64,000 bases of DNA from Paramacrobiotus metropolitanus. Taxonomy: Eukaryota > Tardigrada > Eutardigrada > Parachela > Macrobiotidae. The DNA is taken from positions 372,001 through 436,000 of the forward strand of contig NW_026570260.1 of assembly GCF_019649055.1 (NCBI RefSeq), in the 5' to 3' direction. The notes under the pieces were generated by a model. It did not search any database, was not told the origin of the DNA, and saw only the letters and a list, made by a program, of their open reading frames with translations. A program made the position numbers and the translations under genes. Positions 9,437 to 21,694 of the stretch are shown here, in pieces. Position 1 is the stretch's first letter, and every line of letters starts with the position of its first letter.

Positions 9437-12246
9437 TTACTGCTTACTGGGCTTTTTGGCCAAGAAGTCGTAGAGAGGCAGTTCAAACAGGCAGCACATT
9501 TGCACAAAACGCGGGAATTTGACATACAGCTCGGGCGGCATGGGAACCAGTGGACTGGTCGAGTATTTGTAGTCCTGGTAGTCTTCATCACTAAACGGTA
9601 TACATACAAACATTAGGTTGCAGCCAGCGGAATGCGCCTAAAAACGTTTGAGCTTACTGGCCGTAACGGAGGTGGGCGCTCTGCTCCTGCGGTGGCATCC
9701 CGCTGAGGAAGAGAATGGCACCGCTGACGGCCAACGGACTGCACAAGCCCAACCACATCCAGCGCCGGCGCTCGCTGATCAGCTGACTGTACATCACGAA
9801 GATGCCCCACCACTGTAGCAGCTCCCCGAAGTAATTCGGATGTCGCGACCATGTCCACAGACCTGCTTGTGCACAACATATTAGGTGCATTCTCAGCACG
9901 TATCTGGGCCAAAACGTAATAAAGTAAATGTCGATTGTTATTCGGGGTGTCGACCTTTCGGAGGAGACAATCATTTCCCACGGCGTGGGCGACTGCAACA
10001 ATGTACAGTACACATAACTTTTAATGTCGCATACCGTCATCACAGAATTTGTCCTCGTTGCTGGGCTTCCGGCGGAAGCGGAACTTCTGACAATCGGCGC
10101 AGAACTCGATGAGGAAGCCGACCGCCCACATGACGATGCCCATAATGTCCAGATCGGTGACGTACAGCGGCTGGTCCGCCGGCATCCCCGCCACATGAAG
10201 GTGATCCATCACCGGGGAATTGCTCTGCGGTGCAATATGCACTTACAGGTTGTACTAAATCACTGGCACACTGCAAGCCTCAACGGTCTTTGTGATTGCA
10301 CGCAAACGTCCCGGAATAAAATACACATTGGCCTTATTAAATATGGATGAGCGCCCACCAACACGCACCGGCAGCGGTACCCAAGCACATGCCGCTGATA
10401 CTCATTCCTCATTTAACGCGACCGGTGTGACCCGACTGAATATTCGCGTTAATGGTGAGTCAACGGATGCGCTAAGTGGATGCCAATTGGAGCAACGTCG
10501 CTAATTGTTCCAGAGGTTACTTACTGCGCTCTTTCGAAATATCGTATATGTATTGTGTACATTACAAGTATTCATGTCATACCGACCGCACAACGCAACG
10601 GACATGCAAGAAACACTTCAGCGCTGTCAGTGCTGTCGCACGGTGCTGATGCGATTCGTCTTGCTTTCTGTTTTAAGCAGCTAACTTACCAAAACTAAGG
10701 GAATGCTAACGATGAAAGCCCAAAACGCCTGGAATGTCCAGAATACCAGAAGCCGCGCCCACTTCCGCTGCGCTGAAAATGAAGGCGGCTGGTCGTCTTC
10801 CTTGCCGATCACCGTCGTCGCTTGCAACTGGACCAGCATATCACGCTGCTCTTCTTCCAACACCGTTTGCCTGCAATTACCCCAATCATCATTAACCGTC
10901 GCTTCACTGCTGATATAATAAAAGTGGCAGTTGATTGCAGTACACTGGAGTACAGCGTCTCACCGGTAGCACAGATAAGCGGCCAGCCGGATGGCCCACA
11001 GACAGACGAAGCTCGTCAGGAGGATTTGCCGCAGATAATAATGCTGCAATTAACACGTCGTCTCATCTATGTTCACACATCCCCCGTAATAAGTAATAAT
11101 TGTGACACATATTATCGTACGTGATTAAATCGGTATATCTAATTAAATTAGAATTCAAGTAAAATTATTTTCCCGCACTGGATTGTTTATTGAAGGATGG
11201 ATTTATTGATTATCGCCGCAGTACCCTGTGTTTATTCAGCATCACCCACAGCTATTTCTGTAATGCTCTCCACAAATCGTTTGTTTAGAGTAGCTATGAT
11301 AAACAGTTCATCCACACTGCAGCGTACATTACCGCTCACTCTCCCTGAACCGGTACCGGAAATGATAAGCGACATTACTGGCAGCTTTCTCCAGATGCTG
11401 GTTAAAGCAGCCATGTTCACGGCGCTCTCCATTCGCCTTGGCTCAATTTTTCTCCCGCTACATACAGCAGCAGCGATCGATTTCACTCCCACATACAATA
11501 CCGATTATCTATGCCCAAAAAATCGTCTCGCTGTTGACATTGCGTCTCCTACACGCTACGCATTAGCAACAAAACAACCGGAAAAGTTTATGTACGGTAT
11601 ACTATATAAGTATGCGCGCAACAATCACCATAGAATACTATGGATTACTCCTACCCGTACCGAAACTTATGTAATTTGTGCTCTTTTTATGTAATTATTT
11701 TATCTTACCAATATTTTAAAAGTTTCAATAAATAATAATTAAATATAACGTTGTTCTGTGTTTGTGATGCACATAATTATATAATTCCATAAGTAAAACC
11801 TTATATAATTATGTATTGCACTTATGTACATACGGTATGTGTAACGTAAAACTACTACCTGGTTCAGAGTACGTATGTGTATACGCTGATGTTTTTTACA
11901 ATACGATTATATTATTTCTTCATTTCTTACTCCTACGCAAAGTATTTAGGTACAAATTTAAGCTAAAATGTGCTAATATAGTAAAATACTTGTATATCTG
12001 CTTAACTGCATAACACAGTTTTACCTGAGAGAAAGCGAATGTGGTGCCGGCGACCGCGCAGAAGGTGATCCCACCGGCTACTTCCTTAAAACGCCGCAGC
12101 CGACAACCGACCACGGCCAGGCACATCACCGTCTGCAGCGCCACGATGAGTAGTCCGGTGAAAGCCAGGTGGAAAGGGTCGAAGAAGTACCAGTAGCCGG
12201 CGGTGTCCCATTCTTCCGCATCCACACAACTGTCGTTGCAGTTCAT
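9437..12246 (-). CDS. DUF1295 / steroid 5-alpha-reductase-like membrane protein
   Basis: Six exons (descending): 12246-12025, 11043-10964, 10870-10690, 10224-10035, 9862-9658 and 9590-9437, total 343 aa. Phases agree throughout. The protein has several hydrophobic segments: near the start (about 17-50), in exon 1's second half, LRQILLTSFVCLWAIRLAAY in exon 2, and further ones in exons 3-5. The C-terminal half has the family hallmarks DLDIMG, a membrane helix, ADCQKFRFRRKPSN and then LWTWSRHPNYFGE. This is the NADPH-binding signature shared with steroid 5-alpha reductases and sterol C14 reductases. It is probably an ER membrane reductase acting on a lipid, but the substrate is unknown. The ATG was chosen because it opens a complete first transmembrane region; an upstream noncoding exon is possible. 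Intron 1 is almost 1 kb and holds open frames on both strands without known homology. Confidence 0.88.
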
Positions 12247-14981
12247 GCTCAAACGTCAAATCATCGCGCAACCGGCAGTGTGTTGCCAGCCGGCAGATTA
12301 TGTTGTCATAACAATCCCGTGCAGCGCATGTTTCACCACACACTCCAACGTCGCCGCCGATGGAAGGAACGACGGCAGCTGGACAAACTTACATCTGTTC
12401 TCCAGCGACAAAAAAAGAGACACTTGCCGCTTAACGCTTGTATGTACTGCGGCGTGACAAGTGAATTGGCCGGGATTTAGCGTCAGCGAGTGCAACTGCA
12501 TTTTCAGTGAATAGTCAATGCCATCGATGCTTTTCCTCATTGGCACAGTGCATACAGGGGCGGGTCCAGTGTACAGCTGATCCTTATAGCGAAAAAGCAT
12601 TCCGTAATCGGGGATTGGCGTTAATGGTATCCTAAGCCGCAGCTAGCGTTGCTTCTACCATTTGCGTGTTTTGCCTGGCTTGCATCGCTGCCTGATGGCT
12701 TTGGCTTCCGCAATCTGCTCCGTTTCCGCATCTTAGCCCGGCGCTGTGATTTCCGCAGCAGATGAGATGCTAATGCGCAGTCGGACCGGGATATATGCGA
12801 TGGGTGCGTGTTAGGCGGAGAGCGCAGGGAAGACGGGCGCCGCTCAGCTGTGTAATACGCATCCGGTTGATTGGCTGCCCGACTCCTTAGCTATACTTGA
12901 CATTCGCTCCCACATCCCTTTCAACAATCGTATTCTTATGCAATAATATTATACCGCACTGTCGCTGGCTGTCGCACCAGCGCCAGTCCGGAATTATTAT
13001 ATGTAATTTCTCACTAGTTTCCGCCGGCTCCCGTTACCCAGAACTGGACATAAAAAACTCAACGCAAACCAGTAATCTTTTGTACAGCGCTATATTGCAT
13101 CGGCAGTGCTGTACGATTGCTGTCATGCAGTTTTGAAAATACAAATTAAAAGTGTAAAAAATGTAACTGGCTCAAAATGTAACAGGTCTGCACTCTGTAG
13201 TAACTTTTGCAAAATACATAGACATACGTGCTTAAGTTTTGAAAAACTCGCACACATACGCAACCCGCAAGGGAAAAAACAAATACAATGCGAGATGTTC
13301 CTGTGCTGGTTGTGTAGTGGTTATTAGTTATGTCATCTTCACGGCGTCAACGACCCGGCACGTTCCTCTTGACACTCGTCCTGACAGCTCCATTCCGGCG
13401 TTGTCCAGTAGTGCATACTTGTTGAGTTGTGCCGAATGGGGTGCAAAGATGTGCAACATTAAGCACTCTGCATTAGCGCCGGAAATAAATGAGAATATAA
13501 TATATTTAGACGGGTGTAATTAAGCAGTGAGTTTGGCAGCATGAATGTGGCGCAGCGGAAAAATTTGCTGAAAATTATAACAAGTGCATCCATCATCTAC
13601 TGGATCGTGGATACATACAGATGTACAAGTGACGACGAAATGCTGGACCATTGATATTAACAACAGCTCCGACGTCCCATATATGTATGTATTACGGTGT
13701 GACATAATGCGCACGTAAGCTAAAATACCAGATTTTGAACACAATCCGCCCGTTAGGGGCCGGAATATGGAATATGATATATCAAGCACGTGAATTTATC
13801 CTATACAGTACGTGAACAAATGCAATATCCGGCCAGCATGTACCATGCACAAGAACATGGCTCGAGGGAGGATACCGGCAACACGATCCCGTGATCGACA
13901 CCTAATCATAATGAGTGGATGACCATTGTGCGTCAAATCCGCGAGCTATGAATATGATGCAGGCCATTTGTGGAAGCCAAGAAAATCTAAGATTTAGAAA
14001 AAAGGTCAAACTTTCGTACCGGTCAGGCGGTCAGTGTATGCACGTGTGGCACCAGAGCTGGCAGTGCATGATGAGAATACACGAGTAGTTTGCCAACATC
14101 TCGCTGTTGCCGGGCAACAGGTTAAGCCAGCAGCCGCACTCGGCTCGACAATCCTCTCCAAGACTCCGATCGCCCCGTAAGGAGATGTACTTTGTCTTTC
14201 AGGTTACGGCCTGTCTATACGGTGCTGCGTATTGCACACACTACACAGTCTGTTTCTACCTAGGCCTGGTACATGGACGGTTGAGTATGTACTGTATAAA
14301 TGTACATAATATCTATATTTTATTAAATTAAATATTATTATTAAATTAAAATTTTTTTATTATTATTAATTTATCATTAAATTTTGTCGGTACGTAATAA
14401 CAAGCGCTTTCGATCATGGTTGTCGTCAAATCATGGCTGTATACACCGAACGTATTGGTCATGCTAAGTAATTCTACCGGAAGCTCCAAGTTAGCCCACG
14501 TAACAAGATCTCGGTCACAGCATTCTGGTGCTCGTAGTACTCATATTCTACGGTATGTACTTCGAATTTTCAAACGGGTTTTGTGGTTCTTTACCTAAAC
14601 AAAATTTTGCTTGTCTTTTAGACTTTTAAAAACTTACTACTAATAACTGTCGCCATCGTTTCCCAATGGTTTAGCAATGTCGTCAAAACGCCTCCTCAAT
14701 TGCAACCCCAATTTGCTTGTTTCAGCAATTACATACACGGTACTGGACTGCCGAACCTTGAGTTCTGAAAAAATCGGATGTCAGACTCAGACTTCTAAAT
14801 GAAATTGTGAAAACGTTGCTAGCGCTGCTTAGGCAGCGACCACGATTCAGTATGTCTGAGCGCAAAAGGTCATGAAATGGGTCCATTACTGAATCCAGAA
14901 CGATTCCAGAAAGACGCAGAGTATCAGCAAGTTAGGAGCACTTTCATTTAGGAACCTCTTCCAAAAACCCCAGCCTACACC
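12247..14981. other. Large intergenic region between divergent genes
   Basis: About 2.7 kb between the DUF1295 and urea-transporter starts. It is AT-rich toward 14300-14390 (a TTATTA-rich stretch). No exon with recognisable similarity, tRNA or repeat was found. It must contain both promoters. Confidence 0.45.
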
Positions 14982-16988
14982 ATGTCTGGCGTGGAGACCC
15001 CGAAACTGAGCCCCAGCGCCGCCTCCCGCTCACACGCCCCTTCCTATTACCTGGCCATCAGTCCGGCCGATCTCCGCAGCTATTCCATTCAGGAGGCCGG
15101 CTCCCTTTCCTCTGCTGGTCCACGTAGTCTCTCTTTCAATGCTCCGGCGGACATGGCCGAGGCTGACCTCCCGGACACCCCTAGCGCCGCTCCAAGTCTT
15201 GATGATCCCCCGGGCGCCTTCGTGCGCTGGCTGTTCCGGGTGCAAGAGGACGGGACGTCCGTTTTGGATCACTGGTGGTGGCAGTACGTCATGGGGGATT
15301 GCGCCGCCTTAACAAAGTATGTACGTACCCTTGGAGGCGGGTCTGTTGTTCTCCCGTAGGCAGCTTAGCAATGATAACTTTTTAGGTACGTCTCTCAGCA
15401 GCGCAGTCTGGACGCCAAGCACCGTCGGATGATCCTATGCGTTCCCATATGGTACCTGGTGTGGCTAATTGATGTGATGCGGGGTTTCGGACCACCGGCG
15501 TTCGTGAACAATCCCTGGAGCGGCATTCTCTTCGTGGTTGCCGTTGGTGTGCAGAACATCTACATCCTCTTGTTCGGCATCCTGGGGCTCCTGTGTGCCG
15601 CCGTCACCACCTACTGCCTGAACGTGGGTCGCACCCGCCTGCACAACGGCGTGGCCTACTTTAACGGCTTCTTGGTGGGAATGTTTGTGGGCTCCACATC
15701 CGCGCAGCGGGAAACCAAGGCTTTCTGGTTCATTTTTCCGGTGGCCTTCTATGGCTGTCTGAGCGGTTTCCTGAAGGTGGCGCTGGATGCCATTTGCCAC
15801 GTTTTCCACATCCACACTATGAACCTGCCCTTTTCGGTGCTGGCGCTCATCCATCTGGGCAGCCAGCTGGCGATGCCTTTCGCCTACTTTGCCGGCACCG
15901 GAATTTCTACACAGCGACTGGAATCACCACTGGAAGATTTCAACAACACTCTCCCGATTCCGGTGACCGCCCGCACCGTTACTATCGCTGTGCAATCCAT
16001 CTTCGACCACTCTCCGCAAACGGTAGACATCTGCGCCCTTGCTATTTGGCATATTTTTACAGCTGAGCTGACTAATGCTTCTAATCAGGCTTTCCATGGG
16101 ATCTTCCACGCCCTGGGCAAAGTATACTTCTGCGACGACCGGGCACCGGTTATTCTGTGCTGGGCGGCCTTGCTTGTAGCCTCCCCGCTCCTCTGCCTGA
16201 TGGCGTTCGTGGGCGCCGCAGTGGGAGCGGGCGTGGCCATGGTACTGGGCGTGGCGCACGATCCCCTCTTCAGCGGCGAATACAGTCTCAATGCGTTGCT
16301 AGTGGGCATGTCGCTCGGTGGTTTCTTCTATGTACTCAATGGCTATTCGTTTGTGGTCGCTCTCCTGGGAGGTTGGTATTCGGTTTTCTTTCGTTCAAAC
16401 TCAACAGTCGAAATACAACTTGTATACGTACATTTACATTGAGTTGTATAACACCCTGCAACAAGTTTACTCCGGCAATGCTAATATCAGTAACTTTAAA
16501 CCGATCGATTACAATGCTGAAAACCTATTCGTGCCGCTGTACATAACATATGCTACATATATAATTATGTAATTCTGTATGTACGAGTATATCTGTATTT
16601 TGTGTATGTAGCGGCCTTGTCGACGTGCATATCGGGCTTCCTGAATCATATCCTGGAGACGATGAAGCTGCCGTTTTTCGGGCTGCCGCTGTTTATGACC
16701 AACAGCTTTTTCCTGTTGGCCAGCGCAGCCAACGATACCTCGGAGCGATTGCACCGCGTCCGCCAGCCCAGCACACACGAGCGCAACCTGGTACAGTACT
16801 ACGGCGCCATGCCGCTGCGGCGCCACCAACTCATGCCGACCATTCAGCTGCCGGAAGCGGAAGCGCACGTGGAACAACAAATACCTATCACCGGCAGCGC
16901 ACAGTTGATGCCGTCCAAACCGAGCGAGTCGGGGCCGACCACGACGCCGCCAGCTTCGAAACCGCACTTCTGGTCGTTACGCTCGTGA
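14982..16988 (+). CDS. Urea transporter (SLC14 family)
   Basis: Channel-type facilitated urea transporter of the plasma membrane. Exons are 14982-15316, 15386-16022, 16089-16371 and 16612-16988 (543 aa). Residues 1-85 or so are a Ser/Pro/Ala-rich cytosolic N-terminus. The urea transporter fold begins near WWQYVMGDCAAL. Family features are FVNNPWSGILF followed by GVQNIYILLFG, then HNGVAYFNGFLVGMFVG, the second-half equivalent ALGKVYFCDD, and ALLVGMSLGGFFYVLNGYS. The C-terminal pore motif KLPFFGLPLFMTNSFF matches the LPxxTxPF type. The last 90 residues are a hydrophilic tail. Two homologous halves can be seen, as in the family. Intron 2 (16023-16088) is 66 nt, in frame and stop-free, so its retention would add 22 residues. 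The stop lies 125 bp from that of the convergent carboxypeptidase gene. Confidence 0.9.
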
Positions 16989-16995
16989 ACTGATT

Positions 16996-17001
16996 TTATT
17001 G
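16996..17001 (-). terminator. Polyadenylation signal of carboxypeptidase A gene
   Basis: AATAAA on the minus strand, 113 nt past the carboxypeptidase stop and only 8 bp from the urea-transporter stop on the other strand. The two mRNAs therefore probably overlap. Confidence 0.5.
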
Positions 17002-17113
17002 TTGATGTCCGTATAAGTGTGTTTTTATATAAATGTTCATAAAAGCGCAACGCAGTTTATATAAATCTTTATGTAGATCTCCCGTTGTAAACACAAACAT
17101 AAGATGACATAGG

Positions 17114-19417
17114 TCAACTGGTGGCTGTAGTGGGTGGATATTCGTCGTAGACGATCTTAGCCACCTCGTTAATGGAGTCGATGGTCTCTAGTGCAGTGGG
17201 AATGATCTGGTTGGCGGGAAGAATGAAGCCGAACTGGCCTTTATCGCGCAGCTCCAGACTCTGCGAGTACTTGATACCGGCCTTGGCGTATGTCCAATCC
17301 ATGGTACCGCCGGCGCCCGGTGAGCCGAGGGTGGCCTGGGGATTTCCAAAAGTGTACTGCGTGTTGTAGCGCTTCTTTAGGCTGGCAATAGCTTGTTCGC
17401 CCATGCGGCGCTGCAAGTGCAACACGAATTGTTTAAATGTTTTTTAAATCGAGTAAGAAAGCGCCACTTAATGCACTGACCATGTCGGCAATGTCCTTTG
17501 GATAGCTGTTATTGTGGCCCCATGGCACTAGCCACACCTGGGAGAAGGAGTGGACGCCAATGAAGGCTTTGACCTTTTGGCGGTGCTCTAGTATTGCCTC
17601 AGTGACGTGCAGGTTTTCCACTTCCGAATACGGGAAAGCACCGGCATACGTATCCTGACAGGGATTCTGCGTCGCTCCCGCAACTGCAAATTAATAAATT
17701 GACCCACACTGGTCCGACCACGGAACTGTTAACCCAAACTGAAAACTAAAAGACGGACCCATCCAGTACTGGTCCATGTTGCGGTTGGGGTCAGCGCCCA
17801 GACATTGGCTGAAGGGATTTACGCGGCGCGTTCGCCTCCACATCCGGTTCTAAATGAGAGATAATAATCAGTGCAGTTTAACTTCGTTAAGGATCCGGAA
17901 TCAAAAGCATCCGTGTGGGAACAGTTAATTACGTTAGCGCTCGTGTGAGTGAAGTCGAATCCATCGGGATTGACTACCGGCACGAAGTACCAATCGATCT
18001 CTTCCATCATCCGCCGGGCCATACTGTTAGTGTCGTATTCGCTCACCAGAAAGTTCACGCTATACATGAAAGCACAAATTTCACTTTCTGCATAATATTA
18101 ATAATTAAGACTTTGCACCCGTCGTTTCTCTACAGCATAAATTGCATAACATATATTCTGTGCAATCGTTATGTACACCAGTATGTCTTCATCATGGTCT
18201 TCCTGCGTAAGTATACCCATTGCCGCTCTATAAATAGTGCAGACAGATAGAGTTCGTTTGACTCTGTCTATCTGCACTAAAGTAGAGCGGCAATGGGGGA
18301 TACCACTGTGCGATACATGTGTAAAATTTTTCCCATCAAACGTACAAGTAAGTCAGCACGGCGCTAGTCACCCATTCTCGAGCATGGATCTCTAAAACAG
18401 ACAAAAATAGTACGAATAATGTCACCTGCCTTAGCGTGGGCACATATATTAAACTCACGGGAGTCGATCCAGATGACCGGCTTCACTTTGCCGTCGGCGC
18501 GCGGCTTCCCCACCTTCAGAAGATACATGGTGCGGCCCTCATAGCTGCGGCCGATGGTGGAAATCTGGGCAAAGTTGGGATAAAGACGGGCAATTTCCTG
18601 CGCGAATCGCTCGATCTATAATGCCACGCTTCACCCGTTAAACCTTTTTTACCATCGGCAACGACAGTGCTGGCGTCTCACCGTAGCATAGGGATGATAA
18701 GCTGTCCAGGTCATGGATGTCTGCTTGAAACTGTCATCCCGGCTGACTGACTCCGCCAGCACCGGCAGCTCCATCCGCATGGCTCTATATATATTTTATT
18801 TTGAACAACTTCCGGTTGCTTCATATATCTTAAATAACTCACTATAGCAGTAAATGCACATACTCTGCCACATCCTGAATGGTCACTTCAAAGGGTATTT
18901 CCGCGTTTGTAAAGAGATTGCGAATATGCTGATCTTGAGCGGGCGATACCATCAAAAGCAACGGAGCACTGCGTAGCCAGAAACCTTCTTCGCCGGGTTC
19001 TCCCCAGAACTGAACCTGAATGTGCAGATAACCGTCATGGCTCCGGCATCTTTAATACGCTACAATCCCTTCCGTAACTGTTAGGGACTGCAGCGTCGAT
19101 GTGTTCGCTTACCTCTTCGCTGTCCAGGTAGGTGTTGTAGAGCAGCGTCAGGATATCATTATGCACTTTGGAGATGGCTCGCACTGCATACACTTTATAC
19201 CTGCCACATATTTATATAAGTAAGTAATGGTCGTACTACGATATAATTATATGGACTATAGCAGAAAATATATTCTGCTCTTTAGCATGGTAGAACGTTC
19301 TGTTGTTGATGCGTCTACCTACCCGGCAAACCCATTGCGGTCGCTGTTCCTCGTTTCCGTTGCCACTACACTGAATAACGGTAACAACAGGATTAATGAT
19401 ACACATCGCATCTTCAT
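17114..19417 (-). CDS. Secreted M14 carboxypeptidase A-type zymogen
   Basis: Ten exons (descending): 19417-19323, 19200-19113, 19015-18864, 18784-18682, 18615-18459, 18391-18346, 18059-17933, 17849-17759, 17683-17481, 17410-17114; 452 aa with consistent phases. Exon 1 encodes a signal peptide (MKMRCVSLILLLPLFSVVA). The propeptide follows (YKVYAV to about residue 115), then the zinc peptidase. Zinc ligands are His201 and Glu204 in HAREW and His331 in GVHSFSQ. The substrate-binding Asn-Arg is in ADPNRN, and the catalytic Glu is Glu407 in ELRDKGQFGF. The residue before the DW motif, equivalent to position 255 that sets specificity, is Met391, so it should prefer aliphatic or aromatic C-terminal residues (A-type). 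It is a probable extracellular digestive enzyme activated by propeptide removal. It is the paralog of the gene at 36.1-38.7 kb. Intron 6 contains a 93-nt hairpin. Confidence 0.92.
18211..18303. repeat. 93-nt hairpin inside carboxypeptidase A intron 6
   Basis: Arms 18211-18253 and 18261-18303 are inverted copies with about 36 of 43 positions pairing, around a 7-nt loop (tcgtttg). It could be a short MITE or an intronic small-RNA precursor. It lies 43 nt from the donor of exon 6. Confidence 0.75.
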
Positions 19418-21019
19418 TGTGTTGACGGGAACTCAGCACCTGCAGGAATTTCTGACTGCTTGTTGTAGACGACACTAGGCCGGGCCAGGCTCCATGCATG
19501 CATATGCATGCGCATGCAGCTGCACGCTATCGCTGCAAGTGTATATGCTGCGTAACAAAACCAAGTCAAAGGTCACTGGTGTATAGGGCATTGTTTTAAT
19601 GTTAAATGGCTGTCAACTCTCACACGCTGCGCGCATTCCCGGAAGCCAGCTCCTATTTGTTGTGGTATACAATTCCATCTGTATTAATTCATTGCATTTG
19701 ATCTCATAATATAATCGGCCAAAATGTATGATATGTTTCGTGCTAGTTGCAGACGTAATCTTATCCATATTATGAGTTATCAGCGTTTTTGCTATCGCGG
19801 GTTTTGCTTTCGAGCCATGTACAGACAGGTACACAGACGGTAGCTGATGACCCCAGTACCGCATCTCTGCAATCTGCATACTTCCACTGTCCACACATGA
19901 CACCGCTTGTATAATTGTGCACGTTATCGGTAATTAGTCCATCTAAATAACCCCGCAGCGTTTGCATAGACTTTGTGTTAACTGTTCACAAAAAACCAAA
20001 CTCTAACTACTCTAGATCTAACATTAACTGCGGTACAGTTGCTACATAAGAAATCAAAACTGCTTTTATAAACTACCACTTGAGAAGGAGCGTTATACTT
20101 TTCCTCCGCATTTGGACATTTCTTGCTGATTAAAAAAAATGTGACAAAAAAATGTGCAAAGACCAAAATTTTCTGACCATTTAGCTGGTTACTGTTTCAG
20201 TGAACACGTTCGGAGGCATTCATTGGCAGATTACTGACGACGGTTCCCGATGACGGAAATGATTCCGTACCGGTATAAGAGATTTGCGCTATAATTCTAT
20301 TCATTTTAAGTTGAAAGCAATTCTCATAATAGCGGGATTTGTGAAAAACAGCAACAAAAAGCAACAAAAGAGATCTGCAGAAAATTTCATAACACGTTTT
20401 AATTCATAATGACGCAAAAATGATCATTTGGGCAAATTCGCAAAATTCAGCAAAATTTTACCATTGGTAATTAATAATTAAGTAAATAGCATGCAACTGT
20501 ACAGATAGTTCACTAAAAACTAAAACTGCTAAACTTAACAAACTCGTAAATGTGTTTTTCAGCAAAATGCCGGTTAACTAACATCTTTTGCTTTGCTTTA
20601 CCAAAATATGTCAAATGCAAGCGCGGCAGTATTTGATTGCTGCAAGAGATTGTGTTCATAGTCTACAATGATATTTCATCAATACTTTCTCTTTTTATCC
20701 ATTATATAAAATAATAAAACTCCGAAACCCCTCTTTTAGGCCACAATTTACTGAACTTAAAACTTGTGTGGGTTCTCGGCTTGAAGATTCGGGATCGTAC
20801 ACACAGGAAAACTCGTTCTTCCGCTTTTCTTTTAAGCCAACTTAATAAAGTGTTTACGTTTGCCAGCTCTTAAGTAAGTTTAAGCGAGTAGTTTTTTTCG
20901 TATTTAAGTACTGTGCCGCGGCTGCTTGAATGATTGGAAACGACTGGAATTAGCTTCTACCCGGGTAGCAATTTCCGTTTTACATTAATAAAACGTAAAT
21001 AGTCAGAAGCAACTTAAAG
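19418..21019. other. Intergenic, AT-rich, no gene seen
   Basis: Upstream region of the carboxypeptidase A gene. A 26-nt run of strict purine-pyrimidine alternation (19493-19518) lies about 80-100 bp upstream of the ATG. Otherwise no exon or RNA gene is recognised. Confidence 0.45.
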
Positions 21020-21102
21020 CAAGTAATACTCGTAAAATATCGAGCCGCTGAGATACTTCCTAATATTATTAGACAGCGGCTCGATGTTTTACTACTTGAT
21101 GC
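21020..21102 (+). ncRNA. Candidate pre-miRNA hairpin
   Basis: An 83-nt stem-loop. The 5' arm (21020-21050) ends tcgagccgctg. A 23-nt AU-rich loop follows. The 3' arm (21074-21102) starts cagcggctcga and continues with near-complete pairing to about 28 bp, with small bulges. Size, loop and stem length fit an animal pre-miRNA. Strand is unproven, since the complement folds as well. I do not recognise a known mature miRNA, and a MITE remnant is the alternative. Confidence 0.4.
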
Positions 21103-21540
21103 ACTTGTAGGATACTGTCTAATGCAAAATACTCACGTAAAAAAGGTAAAAAATTCGTATAATTAGTATTGCAGCAGTGTCTGGGTTATAATGACAAAAG
21201 GTTTGACCATCCCGGATTCTGAACAATAAAATTAGTAACAATGGTGGGCCGAGTTGTCCCTGCTACTGTTTAAATTAAGCAACTGCATAGAATAGTTTTT
21301 GTCATGTTGTAGTGTATCCGGCTGGTTGGTGTGCGACTCCCCTGTTGTATGCGTAAACGATTTTAAAAAGAATGAAAGGAAAATACTGTTGCATGCGGAA
21401 TTGGCCAAATACAGTATAATGCATACAGAAAATACTGACGTCCAACAAAGCGGTACTCTCCAGCCCTCCGGGCAAGGAATACAGTAATAGCCATAACGGA
21501 ATTGGGTCTGAACTAAGAACACGTATTATTCTTTGCATAT

Positions 21541-21586
21541 ACCTACTTTAAGTAGGTATATAAAGACGCACGAACGAAATTCAGTC
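21541..21586 (+). promoter_or_regulatory. TATA-type core promoter with palindrome
   Basis: A TATA box (tatataaag, 21557-21565) is followed 26 bp later by an initiator-like tcagtc with A at 21583. Immediately upstream is a near-palindrome, acctactttaagtaggt (21541-21557), which could be a factor-binding site. The spacing to the ATG at 21695 gives a 5' UTR of about 112 nt. Confidence 0.6.
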
Positions 21587-21694
21587 GTTCGAATATCGTA
21601 ACAGTGGACTTCTCTAATTTTGCCAATAAGTGTTTGCTGGTGTGAGTGCTGTTAGTTGTTTTATTGGACCAGAAACCATTGCTAGCCATCAACC

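Noticed and set aside
11197-11694. 165-codon open frame (+) with a long open frame opposite it
   Set aside because: Lies inside DUF1295 intron 1; no recognisable domain, signal or splice-consistent continuation.
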